Source: an uncultured Caulobacterales bacterium (GTDB lineage: Bacteria > Pseudomonadota > Alphaproteobacteria > Caulobacterales > Maricaulaceae). Taken from it: 64,000 nt of DNA. The notes under the pieces were generated by a model. That model was given only the letters and a program-made list of their open reading frames with translations. It had not been told where the DNA came from and did no database searches. The stretch covers positions 124,001-188,000 of the forward strand of contig CALLIK010000009.1 in NCBI GenBank assembly GCA_938009235.1, written 5' to 3'. Each line of letters opens with the position of its first letter. Position 1 is the first letter of the stretch. Both the position numbers and the translations under genes were made by a program. Positions 1 through 9,487 of the stretch are shown one piece after another.

Positions 1-2
1 AT

Positions 3-1481
3 CAAACTGAGTCCGTCGTTCTGATGATGGAAGTTTCGGAAGAAGCGCAAACCGTCCCGCATCACAAAACCAAATTGATATTTCTTTTTTCGGCGATGCG
101 CCATTTTGCACAAGAGCTGCGCGCCGAAGGATGGACCGTTGACTATGTAGAGCTGACCAACCCAGAGAATACGGGCAGTTTTACAGGCGAAGTCCGCCGC
201 GCCGCTGCGCGCCATACCTCCGACCTTGTACGTGTGTGCGAGCCGTCAGTTTATCGTGTGTTGGAAGTTGTCAAAGGCTGGGAGAGTGAGTTGGGCTTGC
301 CTGTGTCCATTACTTTTGATGATCGTTTTATCGCCACCAAAGGCGAGTTCGAGGCGTGGGCGTCTGGCCGCAAACAATACCGAATGGAATATTTCTACCG
401 CGATATGCGCCGCAAAACGGGCCTCTTGATGGACGGTGATAAGCCCGAAGGCGGGCAGTGGAATTATGACAAAGACAATCGCAAGCCTCCGAAGTCAGGG
501 CTAGATTTTCCAGAGCCTCTTAAATTCCCACCTGATGCAATCACGCAAGATGTCATAGATATGGTTGAGGCGCGTTTCACCTCTCGGATGGGCCGCGCAG
601 ACAGCTTCTTTTGGGCGGTGACGCGCGAAGGCGCTTTGGAGGCTTTGGACTATTTCCTAGATCACGGCCTGCCGCGATTTGGGGATTATCAAGATGCGAT
701 GGTGGGCGGCGAGTCCTTCCTGTTTCACTCCTTGCTCTCGCCCTATATGAATGTCGGCCTGCTCGGCCCGCTCGAAGTTTGCAGGGCGGTGGAGACACGC
801 TATCTGGCGGGCGACGCGCCGTTGAATGCGACTGAGGGCTATATCCGACAGATCATTGGTTGGCGCGAATATGTACGCGGGATTTATTGGCTAGATATGC
901 CCGAATATGTTGACCGTAATCATTTGAACGCAAAGCGTCCACTGCCTGATTTTTATTGGACGGGCGAGACGGATATGAACTGCTTGTCACAGAGCATTGG
1001 CCAGACGCTGGATCATGCCTATGCGCATCATATCCAACGCTTGATGATTACGGGAAACTTTGCGCTCTTGATTGGCGCAGATCCATTTGCTGTGCACGAG
1101 TGGTATTTGGCCGTCTATCTTGATGCGTTTGAATGGGTCGAATTGCCTAATACGCTGGGGATGAGTCAATTTGGCGATGGCGGCATGCTCGGCTCCAAGC
1201 CCTATGCGTCCTCAGGGGCCTATATTAACCGCATGAGCGATTATTGCGGCTCGTGCCGATACAATGTGAAGGAACGGATTGGCGACGATGCTTGCCCATT
1301 TAACGCGCTTTATTGGGATTTCCTTGATCGCAACGCTGACACATTGCGTGGGAATAATCGTCTCGCAATGCCGTATCGCAATTTGGATAAGATGGACGAG
1401 GGCGTGAGGCAGGGATTGATGGATCAAGCCCAAGGGTTTCTCAGCAGTCTTTCGACATCGAAAGCTGAGGATTACCTCTAA
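3..1481 (+). CDS. Iron-sulfur photolyase/cryptochrome (PhrB/CryPro type), 5' truncated by window edge
   Basis: This is a member of the FAD-dependent cryptochrome/photolyase family that carries a 4Fe-4S cluster (bacterial (6-4) photolyase PhrB type), which repairs UV photoproducts in DNA using blue light. The reading frame is open to the window edge, and the residues before the tracked ATG (QTESVVLMMEV) still match the family, so the true start lies upstream. Four cysteines at about residues 320, 408, 411 and 424, counted from the tracked ATG, have the 88-3-13 spacing I recall for the cluster ligands of Agrobacterium PhrB. The C-terminal half carries the helical FAD-binding region, including YIRQIIGWREYVRGIYW. 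About 30 N-terminal residues appear to be missing. It converges on the RluA gene with almost no gap. The exact lesion specificity cannot be told from sequence. Confidence 0.9.
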   Translation, partial: QTESVVLMMEVSEEAQTVPHHKTKLIFLFSAMRHFAQELRAEGWTVDYVELTNPENTGSFTGEVRRAAARHTSDLVRVCEPSVYRVLEVVKGWESELGLPVSITFDDRFIATKGEFEAWASGRKQYRMEYFYRDMRRKTGLLMDGDKPEGGQWNYDKDNRKPPKSGLDFPEPLKFPPDAITQDVIDMVEARFTSRMGRADSFFWAVTREGALEALDYFLDHGLPRFGDYQDAMVGGESFLFHSLLSPYMNVGLLGPLEVCRAVETRYLAGDAPLNATEGYIRQIIGWREYVRGIYWLDMPEYVDRNHLNAKRPLPDFYWTGETDMNCLSQSIGQTLDHAYAHHIQRLMITGNFALLIGADPFAVHEWYLAVYLDAFEWVELPNTLGMSQFGDGGMLGSKPYASSGAYINRMSDYCGSCRYNVKERIGDDACPFNALYWDFLDRNADTLRGNNRLAMPYRNLDKMDEGVRQGLMDQAQGFLSSLSTSKAEDYL

Positions 1482-2161
1482 AACATACACTCCGCCTCAA
1501 AGTGCACATGGGTGCCGTCTTTGGGGTGGCGTAATCCAAGTTTCCATGCGTGAAGGTGCAAGCGCGGCGCGGCATTGAAAACCTCGTCTACGGCGTAAAT
1601 GCGGTCCCCTAGGATCGGGTGCCCCATCGCCCAGCTATGCACCCGTAGCTGATGACTGCGGCCTGTAATAGGATGTAGGGCGAGGCGTGTGGCGAAGTCT
1701 TCATGCTCAAGCACTTCCCAATCTGTGACGCTGGGTTTGCCGAGCTCCCAACTTACCATCTGGCGTGGACGGTTCGGCCAATCCGCGATGAGAGGCATAT
1801 TTATGCGCCCGCTTTTTCCTGCCACTTGTCCTGCGACACGCGCGATATAAGTTTTGGTGGTGTGGCGGCGCTCAAACTGTAGCCCTAAATGGCGTTGGGC
1901 AGGTTTGTTCCGCGCAAAGGCCATGAGGCCAGATGTTGCCATATCCAACCGATGCACAAGCAAGCTTTCTGGATGCAGATCAAGCAGGCGGGTCTGCGCA
2001 CTGTCAGGATTATCACGTCCGGGCACAGACAGCAGTCCAGACGGCTTGTCGATGATGAGCAAGTCATCATCAGTATAGATTATCTTCAGAGGATCACTGG
2101 GCGGCGTATAAGTGAACGCGCGCCGTTCAGGTAAATTAGTCCAGTCGTTCGGCGACAACAT
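1478..2161 (-). CDS. rluA: RluA-family pseudouridine synthase
   Basis: This enzyme isomerises specific uridines to pseudouridine in 23S rRNA and/or tRNA. The catalytic motif HRLDMATSGL, with its conserved Asp, and the preceding DKPSGLLSVPG motif are intact. The protein lacks an S4 RNA-binding domain and is about 227 residues long, like E. coli RluA rather than RluC or RluD. The tracked ORF starts 111 nt further upstream inside rnd; I prefer the ATG at 2161 (MLSPNDWTNLPE), which still overlaps the rnd stop by about 26 nt and suggests coupled translation. The upstream neighbour on the same strand is RNase D. Target-site assignment (RluA versus another subfamily) is inferred from length and domain content only. 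Confidence 0.88.
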   Translation of the reverse strand: MLSPNDWTNLPERRAFTYTPPSDPLKIIYTDDDLLIIDKPSGLLSVPGRDNPDSAQTRLLDLHPESLLVHRLDMATSGLMAFARNKPAQRHLGLQFERRHTTKTYIARVAGQVAGKSGRINMPLIADWPNRPRQMVSWELGKPSVTDWEVLEHEDFATRLALHPITGRSHQLRVHSWAMGHPILGDRIYAVDEVFNAAPRLHLHAWKLGLRHPKDGTHVHFEAECMF

Positions 2162-3290
2162 TTTCGCCCTCCAGACGTAGGGCGATGTGTCCGCGCAACA
2201 TATCAATCGCGTCTTGGCCAAATACCTCTCGTCGCCAGCCTTTAAGGGCGGCAATATCTGCGGCTTCACCAAAGGCGGCGAGTTGCTCTATGTCGCGTGC
2301 ATTGGCAACAAGGCGCGTCGCAATGCCTCTGACTTCTGTGCGCAGGCGCAGCAGTGTTTTCAGCATTTCGATACGCGGTCCCAGTGATGGCGGCATATGT
2401 TTAGTCTTGGGCGCTGGTGGGGCATATTCTTCTGAATTATCGATGGCTGCGCAGAGGCCTTCCACGAGGGATTGCGCAGAAGATGATCTTTCAAACCCAC
2501 GCGGGATACCGCGCAACTTTGCAAGGGCTTCTATTGTGCGGGGCCGTTGTTGCGCGAGATCATATATCGCATCGTCTTTCAACACGCGGCGGCGCGGGAT
2601 GTCTTTCTTGATCGCTTGTCGTTCGCGCCATGCGGCAGCGGCTTTGAGGGCAGCAAGATAGTGTTTCTTATTGCCGCGTAATTTCAGGCGTTGCCATGCT
2701 TCTTCAGGCTCAAACGTATAAAGGTCTTCCTTCATATGTTGGCCCATTTCTTCCATCACCCACGACAGGCGCTCTTTTTCTTCTAGCTCAATCAGAACAT
2801 CAGGGTAGAGGTCACGCAAATGCGTCACATCGGCGATGGCGTAAGTGAGTTGTTTTTCTGAGAGTGGGCGGCGTGACCAATCCGTGAAACGCGCGCCTTT
2901 ATCCAAGTTGATATTGAGGCGGTCTTTAACCAATGCGCCATATCCCGCACTATCGCCGAGGCCGAGGGCCATACCCGCGATTTGTGTGTCGAAAATTGGG
3001 CCCGGGACCGCGTCGCAGATACGGTAAAAGATTTCCATATCTTGCCGCGCGGCATGGAGCACCTTCGTAATGCTTTGGTCCATCAGCAGCTCTTTGAGCG
3101 GCTCTAAGTCAATGCCCTCTGCTAGGGGGTCGATAATCGCTTCATCTTCTGGTGTCGCCATTTGGACGAGGCAGAGGATCGAGAAAAATGTGCTTTCTCG
3201 CATGAACTCCGTATCGATACAGACGAAGTCTTGGGTGCGGGCCGCGTCGCAAAATGCGCGCAACCCGTCTGTATCACGGATAATATTCAT
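2136..3290 (-). CDS. rnd: Ribonuclease D
   Basis: This is a 3'-to-5' exoribonuclease of the DEDD superfamily that trims tRNA precursors. The acidic residues are visible in order: CIDTEFMRE near residue 24, LHAARQDMEIFY around residue 80, and YAIADVTHLRDLY around residue 150. The region after about residue 200 looks like the HRDC nucleic-acid-binding domain. At 384 residues it has the usual family length. Its ATG overlaps the stop codon of the upstream dienelactone hydrolase gene (TAATG), so the two are translationally coupled, and it overlaps the downstream RluA gene. Confidence 0.93.
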   Translation of the reverse strand: MNIIRDTDGLRAFCDAARTQDFVCIDTEFMRESTFFSILCLVQMATPEDEAIIDPLAEGIDLEPLKELLMDQSITKVLHAARQDMEIFYRICDAVPGPIFDTQIAGMALGLGDSAGYGALVKDRLNINLDKGARFTDWSRRPLSEKQLTYAIADVTHLRDLYPDVLIELEEKERLSWVMEEMGQHMKEDLYTFEPEEAWQRLKLRGNKKHYLAALKAAAAWRERQAIKKDIPRRRVLKDDAIYDLAQQRPRTIEALAKLRGIPRGFERSSSAQSLVEGLCAAIDNSEEYAPPAPKTKHMPPSLGPRIEMLKTLLRLRTEVRGIATRLVANARDIEQLAAFGEAADIAALKGWRREVFGQDAIDMLRGHIALRLEGENVVAERLD

Positions 3291-4030
3291 TAAACGGCAT
3301 CAGTCCCATGTAAGGCGAATTTTTCGCTGAGTAGATCAAGCGTCGCATTGGTGGCCCGTTGCGCCGCTTTTTCATTATAGACTGTCCCGCTCTTTTTATC
3401 ATTGGCGTCTGGGTTGGTGAAGCTATGCACGACATTGCCGTAAGCATGGAGCTGCCAATCGCATTTCTTTTCGGCCATTTCTTCGCCGAAGGCTTTGACC
3501 ACATCAGGCGTCGCCATTGGGTCATCCCAACCGTGACAGACAAGAACGCTGGCTTTGCATTTTTTCTTCGGCAAGCCTTCAGGCGCATCGAGTAGGCCGT
3601 GATAGGAGATCGCAGCGTGGAGGTCTAAACCTGCGCGCGCCATGTCGAGTGTACATAGTCCACCAAAGCAAAAGCCCATGGCAGCCATATTTTTCTCGTC
3701 AACTTCATCCAAAGATGTTGCGGCTTTATATCCAGCCTTCAATCGTTTGAGGAGGGCGACGCGATCTTCTTTCAAAGGATTCATCAACGCAGCACACTCT
3801 TCATTTGTTTCTGGACGTGCGCCATCGCCATAATTGTCGAGGGCAAATCCAACATAGCCCAAAGCGGCCATTTGAACGGCTTTGTCCATCGCAAATTCAT
3901 CTAATCCGCGCCAAGCGTGATTGACGAGTACGCAAGGCAGAGGGTCTGCGCGGTTATCGTCCCAAGCTAAGTAGCCAATGCATTTTGTTTTTCCGTCCAT
4001 ATATTCAACGGGGCGTGTTTTAATATTCAT
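3290..4030 (-). CDS. Dienelactone hydrolase family protein
   Basis: This is a cytoplasmic alpha/beta hydrolase of the dienelactone hydrolase family. The nucleophile elbow GFCFGG uses cysteine, as is typical of the family. The acid lies in HGWDDPMATP and the histidine in NVVHSFTNP, so the Cys-Asp-His triad is complete. It is 246 residues long, the usual size. It is the first gene of a three-gene minus-strand run (hydrolase, rnd, rluA) and its stop overlaps the rnd start by one base. The substrate is unknown; nothing nearby suggests chloroaromatic degradation. Confidence 0.88.
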   Translation of the reverse strand: MNIKTRPVEYMDGKTKCIGYLAWDDNRADPLPCVLVNHAWRGLDEFAMDKAVQMAALGYVGFALDNYGDGARPETNEECAALMNPLKEDRVALLKRLKAGYKAATSLDEVDEKNMAAMGFCFGGLCTLDMARAGLDLHAAISYHGLLDAPEGLPKKKCKASVLVCHGWDDPMATPDVVKAFGEEMAEKKCDWQLHAYGNVVHSFTNPDANDKKSGTVYNEKAAQRATNATLDLLSEKFALHGTDAV

Positions 4031-4240
4031 TGTGTTCTCTCCACGGTCTGATTTGTGTAGGGGGAATTTGAGCTATATGTGCTGTTTCTTGTCTCTATTT
4101 TCAACCCCCATCCTAACGCGGCGCAGTTAAGGATGATTTCGTGGGTTTTGAACGGTTTGCGATGCTGTGAAGGCCTTTTGTTAACGGAAAATTAGCCACG
4201 AAGGGCGAGTGTATAGGTCAGTCTTTAGATAGGGCCTGTT

Positions 4241-4954
4241 ATGCGCTTACTTTTACTTACATCTCTTTCGGCAGCTCTTTTGAGCGGATGCCTAACCACG
4301 CAAGAGAATCCTAATTATGAGTATTCGAGCCGTTACAACGGCGATACGCCGCAAGTGAATCAATATGCAACAGCGCAGCCTGCAGAGACGACAGCGGCGA
4401 CTTACACAACTTCAGCTTCAACAGGTGCTTACACTGCCACTGCGCCTCAGCCAGCGTATGACACGCAGCACAGCGTTCAGCAGACGTCTACACAACAATA
4501 CGCCACTCAACAGGCTACCACTCAGTTTCCACTTATCCATCATTCACTTGCGCCGACAGATTCAAGCTATGGCACACGCGAAGTCACTGGCACGCCCGGT
4601 TACATGGCGATGCAAGCTTCCCAGCAGGCTAATCTAGCGCCTGCGCTCCCAGCGGCTCAAATGGTAGCGTCCGCGCCTATGGCCGCAGCAGGCACGCCAG
4701 TTGCTTATGATTATTCTCGGAATTTGGTTGTAGCAGATGTAGCGACATCAGGACCGCAAATTGCCGATACAGTGCGTGTGTATCCACAGTCCACTTCTGG
4801 TATGTCTTATATCGTTCAGCCGGGCGACACAGTTTACAGCCTATCGCGCCGCACTTGTGTAGGCGTCCAAGTTATCAAATCCCTCAATGGTCTTGATGCA
4901 AATTATGGCATCAACATTGGACAAACTCTAACGTTGCCTACGTCTGTTTGTTAG
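4241..4954 (+). CDS. LysM-domain lipoprotein
   Basis: The protein starts with a lipoprotein signal peptide ending in the lipobox LLSGC at about residue 17. A long low-complexity stretch rich in Thr, Gln, Ala and Ser (about residues 30-180) follows. The C-terminus holds one LysM domain (SYIVQPGDTVYSLSRRT ... INIGQTLTLP), which binds peptidoglycan. The layout resembles NlpD without its M23 peptidase domain, so the likely role is a structural or tethering one at the cell wall. It precedes pyruvate kinase, 92 nt away, and is probably a separate transcription unit. Confidence 0.88.
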   Translation: MRLLLLTSLSAALLSGCLTTQENPNYEYSSRYNGDTPQVNQYATAQPAETTAATYTTSASTGAYTATAPQPAYDTQHSVQQTSTQQYATQQATTQFPLIHHSLAPTDSSYGTREVTGTPGYMAMQASQQANLAPALPAAQMVASAPMAAAGTPVAYDYSRNLVVADVATSGPQIADTVRVYPQSTSGMSYIVQPGDTVYSLSRRTCVGVQVIKSLNGLDANYGINIGQTLTLPTSVC

Positions 4955-4967
4955 AAGTTTGCTAGAA

Positions 4968-4985
4968 TTGTTCGTTTTCGAACAA
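4968..4985. promoter_or_regulatory. Perfect inverted repeat upstream of pyk
   Basis: TTGTTCG-TTTT-CGAACAA is a perfect 7-bp inverted repeat with a 4-nt spacer, 62 nt before the pyk start. On the plus strand it is followed by A's, not T's, so it does not terminate the upstream gene. It could be an operator or a leader hairpin. Confidence 0.35.
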
Positions 4986-5046
4986 AAAAGATGTGATTCC
5001 GAATAGATAAGACGTTAAGGCGACTCAGAATTTAAGGAGTCTCCCC

Positions 5047-6459
5047 ATGCGTAATCGTCACGCCAAAATCCTCGCAACTATTGGGCCCGCTAGTCGGGCA
5101 CCAGACACACTTCGTCTTTTGCACGATGTAGGCGTTGATGCGTTTCGTTTGAATTTCAGTCATGGCTCACACGAAGATCACGGCGCTAGCGTCACAGCTA
5201 TCCGTGCTATCGAAAAAGAAACAGGCAACCCGATCTGTATCGTCGCAGATATGCAAGGGCCAAAACTGCGCTGCGGAACCTTTGAAGACGGCACAATTGA
5301 ATTACGATACGGCCAGACTGTGGAAATTCGCCAGGGGACAGAACCAGGCCGCGACGGACTCATCATCATGCCTCATACTGAGCTGATGGACGCGATGGTT
5401 GAAGGCACTATACTGAAATTTGATGACGGCAAGATGCAAGTCACTGTTGTCTCGAATGACGGAAAATCAGCGCAAGCCCGCATTGATGTACCGGGCCTTC
5501 TTTCGGAACGAAAAGGTATTAACGTTGTAAATACGGTTCTGCCTATGTCCGCTATGACGGATAAAGATCGTGTCGATATGGCCTTCGCTCTTACACAAGA
5601 CATTGATTATATCGCGCTTTCATTCGTGCAAAACGCACAAGATGTACACGATGCTCGCGCAATTATTGGCGACAAGGCTGGCATCATTGTCAAAATTGAA
5701 AAGCCATCCGCCGTTGAAGACCTCGATGATATTTTGGCGGCAGCTGATGCGGCTATGGTTGCGCGCGGAGATTTGGGTGTTGAATTGCCTTTGGAGCAGG
5801 TGCCCGTCGTCCAGCGCCTGATCATTCGGAAATGCCGCGCATTAGGTAAGCCCGTTATCGTCGCAACACATATGCTTGAATCAATGATTGATGCACCTAC
5901 GCCAACACGCGCGGAAGCTTCGGATGTTGCGACCGCTATTTATCAAGGCGCTGATGCTGTGATGTTATCTGCAGAGACAGCCGTTGGCCGTCACCCCGCA
6001 ACGGCGGTTGCGATCATGGACCGTATTATTGGTGCGGCAGAGAAAGACCCTGTTTATTGGGAGTATTTCGAATCTGCCAAGCTTCCCTATGAAGCCACAG
6101 CAGAAGATGCGATTTCAGGTGCTGTTCGAGGTATGGCGACTAAATTGGGCGTAAAAGCTGTTCTTGGTTACACACTTACTGGATCAACAGTGCAGCGTAT
6201 TAGCCGTGAGCGGCCGCCGTGCAAGATTGTTGGGCTCACACCGAATAAGCGTACGGCGTCCCGTCTTGCGCTAAGTTGGGGGGTTCTACCGATTGTTACG
6301 GAAGATCCTGCTGACTTTGACGATATGATGGGCCGTGTTGGCCGCGTCGCAAAAGACTCTTTGGGTCTGAAAAAAGGCGACACAGTCATGATTTCTGCGG
6401 GTGTGCCTTTCGGTGTCCCAGGCTCAACCAACACGTTGAATATTTCCAAAGTCGACTAG
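5047..6459 (+). CDS. pyk: Pyruvate kinase
   Basis: This enzyme transfers phosphate from phosphoenolpyruvate to ADP in the last step of glycolysis. The N-terminal KILATIGPASR and FRLNFSHG motifs, the active-site IVKIEKPSAVEDLDDI (catalytic Lys and metal-binding Glu) and ARGDLGVELP are intact. The B domain lies at about residues 70-165 and the C-terminal allosteric domain from about 340 to the end. A clear ribosome-binding site (AAGGAG) precedes the ATG. The gene converges on the PhyH-type gene with a 4-nt overlap of stop codons. Confidence 0.97.
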   Translation: MRNRHAKILATIGPASRAPDTLRLLHDVGVDAFRLNFSHGSHEDHGASVTAIRAIEKETGNPICIVADMQGPKLRCGTFEDGTIELRYGQTVEIRQGTEPGRDGLIIMPHTELMDAMVEGTILKFDDGKMQVTVVSNDGKSAQARIDVPGLLSERKGINVVNTVLPMSAMTDKDRVDMAFALTQDIDYIALSFVQNAQDVHDARAIIGDKAGIIVKIEKPSAVEDLDDILAAADAAMVARGDLGVELPLEQVPVVQRLIIRKCRALGKPVIVATHMLESMIDAPTPTRAEASDVATAIYQGADAVMLSAETAVGRHPATAVAIMDRIIGAAEKDPVYWEYFESAKLPYEATAEDAISGAVRGMATKLGVKAVLGYTLTGSTVQRISRERPPCKIVGLTPNKRTASRLALSWGVLPIVTEDPADFDDMMGRVGRVAKDSLGLKKGDTVMISAGVPFGVPGSTNTLNISKVD

Positions 6460-7286
6460 GTTTCTAGCGTCCTTAAGGGGTGCTTACCATCAACCATCCC
6501 CATAAAGGGCGGATGTACGGAATATCCGATTAGGCTACGTAATTGCGGTGAGAGCGATCTCACTATCTCCTTTGTTAGCTCGAGACAGTAATTCTCCTGC
6601 TGACGGAGGTAAGGTTCACAATATTGATGGGTCACTGCCAAACGCGGCGCAGACGACAAATTTTGCCCGCCGCCATGCCACGTCGTCCCAAGAAATACGA
6701 CGACTGAGCCTGCGGGCATTATCGCTGGAATGGTTTCGGTTCGCTGCGGGGCGCGGTCATCCCCCCATTCATGGCTCGCGGGTATAATCACCGTTGCGCC
6801 GTTTTCTTCTGTGAAGTCGTCAATCGCCCAAATCGTTGCAGCACCTAGCGGCGGGCGAGGCCGAGGCATGCGGTAAAACCCATCATCATAATGTAAGGCT
6901 TGCGGGTTTTCACTGGGTTGAATGTTGATGATCTGGCTTTGGCTCAATAAGAAATTCGCGTGTAAAACACGGTCAAGCATGCCCAACACTCTCGGGTGTT
7001 CGGCCAAGGCATCCACGCACCGCGTTTTACCGAGAACATTGTAAACGCGTTGGGTCTTCAGGCCTTCGAACGGATTGCGCCCGTGGTGCGACAGTAAGCG
7101 TTCGGATTCGGATCGAATTTTTGCGCAAATTTCTGCGCTTATAAGGTTTTCGATAATCACATATCCATCCCGCATGAGCGTGCGGAAATCGGACTGTATC
7201 TCTTGCGTGTCGCGTTCTGGACCGGGCGTGAGCGCCGTATGTTTGCGTGCGTGATCGGCTGAACGATAGCTATTTATATCTGTCAT
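6456..7286 (-). CDS. Phytanoyl-CoA dioxygenase (PhyH) family protein
   Basis: This is a 2-oxoglutarate/Fe(II)-dependent oxygenase of the PhyH family. The iron facial triad is visible as HYDDG (HxD) near residue 140 and a distal TWHGGGQN histidine near residue 205, followed by an Arg in SSAPRLAVTHQY that fits 2-oxoglutarate binding. It is 276 residues long with no signal peptide, so probably cytoplasmic. It stands alone between pyk (convergent) and the TonB receptor. The substrate is not predictable. Confidence 0.85.
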   Translation of the reverse strand: MTDINSYRSADHARKHTALTPGPERDTQEIQSDFRTLMRDGYVIIENLISAEICAKIRSESERLLSHHGRNPFEGLKTQRVYNVLGKTRCVDALAEHPRVLGMLDRVLHANFLLSQSQIINIQPSENPQALHYDDGFYRMPRPRPPLGAATIWAIDDFTEENGATVIIPASHEWGDDRAPQRTETIPAIMPAGSVVVFLGTTWHGGGQNLSSAPRLAVTHQYCEPYLRQQENYCLELTKEIVRSLSPQLRSLIGYSVHPPFMGMVDGKHPLRTLET

Positions 7287-7327
7287 GCCTCAGACTTAAG
7301 CCGCAGAGGGCTTAAGTCTAGGTAGGA

Positions 7328-9403
7328 TCAAAGCTTGGCGCTAATCGAAAAACGAATGTTGCGCCCAGGCAACGGGACCAAGTCTTTCAGGAAGCTCGTA
7401 TGTTGACGGGCTTCAACGTCAAATATGTTCAGAACCGAGAGACGCAGGGCAACGTCTTGAGAGTCGATAGGTGCTTTCCATGTGACAAATGCGTTGATGA
7501 GATTGTGGGACTCGGTCGGTAACTCAAATGCAGAGAGATCATCTGCGGCCGCTACATATTCCCATTCTGATCTAAATGTCAGTCGGTCGCTTTTAGCTTC
7601 AAGTCCTGACAAAACGGAAAGAGGGGGAATACGCGGCAAATTACCAGACGCGGTTTTGGCTCTGACATATTCAACGAGTGTATCTGCTGAGACGTCAAAG
7701 GCTCCGAGTGTCGTTACCTCAGTGCTGCCGACGGCTTCAAAGCCGTAAAATTCTGCGTCTTCCGCTGTAAACTGAAACACGGGGAGGCCGTCCTCTTCCA
7801 GTCCTGTTTCGGTGTCGAAAATATAGTCCTTATAGTCCGTGTAAAAGACATTGAGCGTGACGTTGTGGCCGTTTTCACGATGCCTAAATGCGCCTTCAAT
7901 GCCGAGGGCTACTTCTTTGCCAAGGCTTGAGTCGCCGCGTTCAAATTGCGTTGTTGCCAGATGGGGACCGTTAGAGAACAGCTCTTCGGTTGTCGGTGCC
8001 CGCTCCGTTCTGAACGCTGTACCGCCAATGCGAATGGCGTCGGTTATATGCACATCGCCGCCTCCGCTAACGCTCAACAGGTCGAAACGGCGATCAACAC
8101 CGTTGAGGCTGTCCTCTTGCTCTGTGCGTTCAAATCGCGCTGCGGCTTCAATATGGCCGTTGCCGATTTCTACCTCATGGAACGTGTAGGCTCCAAATTG
8201 TTGCGTTAGAGTTGGGGGGACAAAAGCTTCTTCGCCAACGGCAGAGAAATCGCGTTCGCGGTATTGGATGCCGTGGGCAGCGCGCCAATTGCCTAATGGT
8301 GTCGCTTTTTCGGCTTGGATGGCTTCGACGCGCACTTCATAGCCTTCATTCTCGAAGACGGTTCCGACTTCGCCATTGCCTTCTATTTCTTTGTGCTCGT
8401 ACTCTGCATATCCACCAAAGCCCTGAACGCGTTCGATGAATCCATCAAACTCCCAGCCTGCGTTGAAATCTATGCGGCGTTGGTCCAACTCAATCGTGAC
8501 GCCGCCTTCTTCTTCGGCTTCGTCCTCATCCCCATGTTCTTCGTGATCATCATCATCATGACCTTCTTCGTCTTCATGACCATGTCCACCTGGAACGCCG
8601 TAGGTCGAGCTGAAGTTATGCGCTGCAAAGCCGATAAAGCCTGCGTCGCCAATGTAGGAGAGGCCGCCTGTGATGCTCTGCGTTTGGGCAAAACTATTGT
8701 CTAGGCGGCGGTTGTCATTGAAATCATCGGGTACGTCTTCGCCTTCTTCGGCGAGCAAGATGCGGCTCTCGCCTTCAACTGGGATGCGGTAATCCTCTGC
8801 GTCTCGGCGTGTAGCGTCCAGATGTAGGACAAAATTGCCAATGCGTTGATCAATGGCGGCTGCGGCTTCTGATCCGGAATCGACAGAGCTTGCGCCTATG
8901 CGAATTGAGGCTTCGGTCCCGTCCTCCGGGAATTGATCGGGGATACGTCCGTCGATAGTGTTGACGACACCGCCTGCGCCAGAACTCCCATAACGGAGAA
9001 GCGCCGCGCCACGTAGAACTTCAATCCGTTCAGCCTGCGCGGGCTCGACGGCAACGGCGTGATCTGGGGAGGCAGAGGAGGCATCAATTGAGCCAATGCC
9101 ATTGGTGAGGATGCGAACGCGGTCTCCGCCTTGTCCGCGTATAATAGGACGGGACGCGCCTGCGCCGAAGCTAGTCGAAGAGACACCAGGCTCAAGCTTG
9201 AGGGTTTCGCCTATCGTCCCTGCCAGACGATTTTGAAGGTCATCACCAGACAAAACAGATTGCCCTGTGATGGCTTCGTCAACGGATCGGTTGAACGGGG
9301 AGGCGGTGACGATGATGACATCTTCGTCTGGACTGTCTTGAGCGACAGCGATGGAGGGAGCGAGGAACACGGAGGCCATAAGGCCAATAGAGAAACGGGA
9401 CAT
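7328..9403 (-). CDS. TonB-dependent receptor, probable zinc/metal uptake (ZnuD-like)
   Basis: This is an outer-membrane TonB-dependent transporter with a signal peptide (MSRFSIGLMASVFLAPSIAVAQ), a TonB-box-like VIIVTASPF, a plug domain (GETLKLEPGVSSTSFGAG ... RPIIRGQGGDRVRILTNG) and a beta-barrel ending in the C-terminal signature FSISAKL. An extracellular-loop stretch around residue 290 (GHGHEDEEGHDDDDHEEHGDEDEAEEE) is extremely His/Asp/Glu rich, like the zinc-binding loop of ZnuD. The tracked ORF starts at a TTG at 9430; I prefer the ATG at 9403, which gives a regular signal peptide. It lies downstream of a small secreted protein with a candidate Zur operator, which supports zinc as the substrate. 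Confidence 0.88.
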   Translation of the reverse strand: MSRFSIGLMASVFLAPSIAVAQDSPDEDVIIVTASPFNRSVDEAITGQSVLSGDDLQNRLAGTIGETLKLEPGVSSTSFGAGASRPIIRGQGGDRVRILTNGIGSIDASSASPDHAVAVEPAQAERIEVLRGAALLRYGSSGAGGVVNTIDGRIPDQFPEDGTEASIRIGASSVDSGSEAAAAIDQRIGNFVLHLDATRRDAEDYRIPVEGESRILLAEEGEDVPDDFNDNRRLDNSFAQTQSITGGLSYIGDAGFIGFAAHNFSSTYGVPGGHGHEDEEGHDDDDHEEHGDEDEAEEEGGVTIELDQRRIDFNAGWEFDGFIERVQGFGGYAEYEHKEIEGNGEVGTVFENEGYEVRVEAIQAEKATPLGNWRAAHGIQYRERDFSAVGEEAFVPPTLTQQFGAYTFHEVEIGNGHIEAAARFERTEQEDSLNGVDRRFDLLSVSGGGDVHITDAIRIGGTAFRTERAPTTEELFSNGPHLATTQFERGDSSLGKEVALGIEGAFRHRENGHNVTLNVFYTDYKDYIFDTETGLEEDGLPVFQFTAEDAEFYGFEAVGSTEVTTLGAFDVSADTLVEYVRAKTASGNLPRIPPLSVLSGLEAKSDRLTFRSEWEYVAAADDLSAFELPTESHNLINAFVTWKAPIDSQDVALRLSVLNIFDVEARQHTSFLKDLVPLPGRNIRFSISAKL

Positions 9404-9428
9404 AGAAAGACTTACATACTGAAAACAC

Positions 9429-9453
9429 AAAGGGGCCAGTCACTGCCCCCTTT
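9429..9453 (-). terminator. Hairpin between the small secreted protein gene and the TonB receptor
   Basis: AAAGGGGCCAG and CTGCCCCCTTT pair over 11 positions with one mismatch around a TCA loop. On the minus strand it is followed only by TTTG, so it may be a weak terminator, an attenuator or a processing/stability hairpin that tunes receptor expression relative to the upstream gene. Confidence 0.45.
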
Positions 9454-9487
9454 ATAGGGAGAGCAACGGACGACGTAGAAGAGGTGT

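Noticed and set aside
2185-2661. 158-residue plus-strand ORF opposite rnd
   Set aside because: Ser/Arg-rich shadow of rnd.
4968-4985. LexA box upstream of pyk
   Set aside because: GTTC-N6-GAAC is an inverted repeat with the wrong spacing; the alphaproteobacterial LexA box is the direct repeat GTTC-N7-GTTC.
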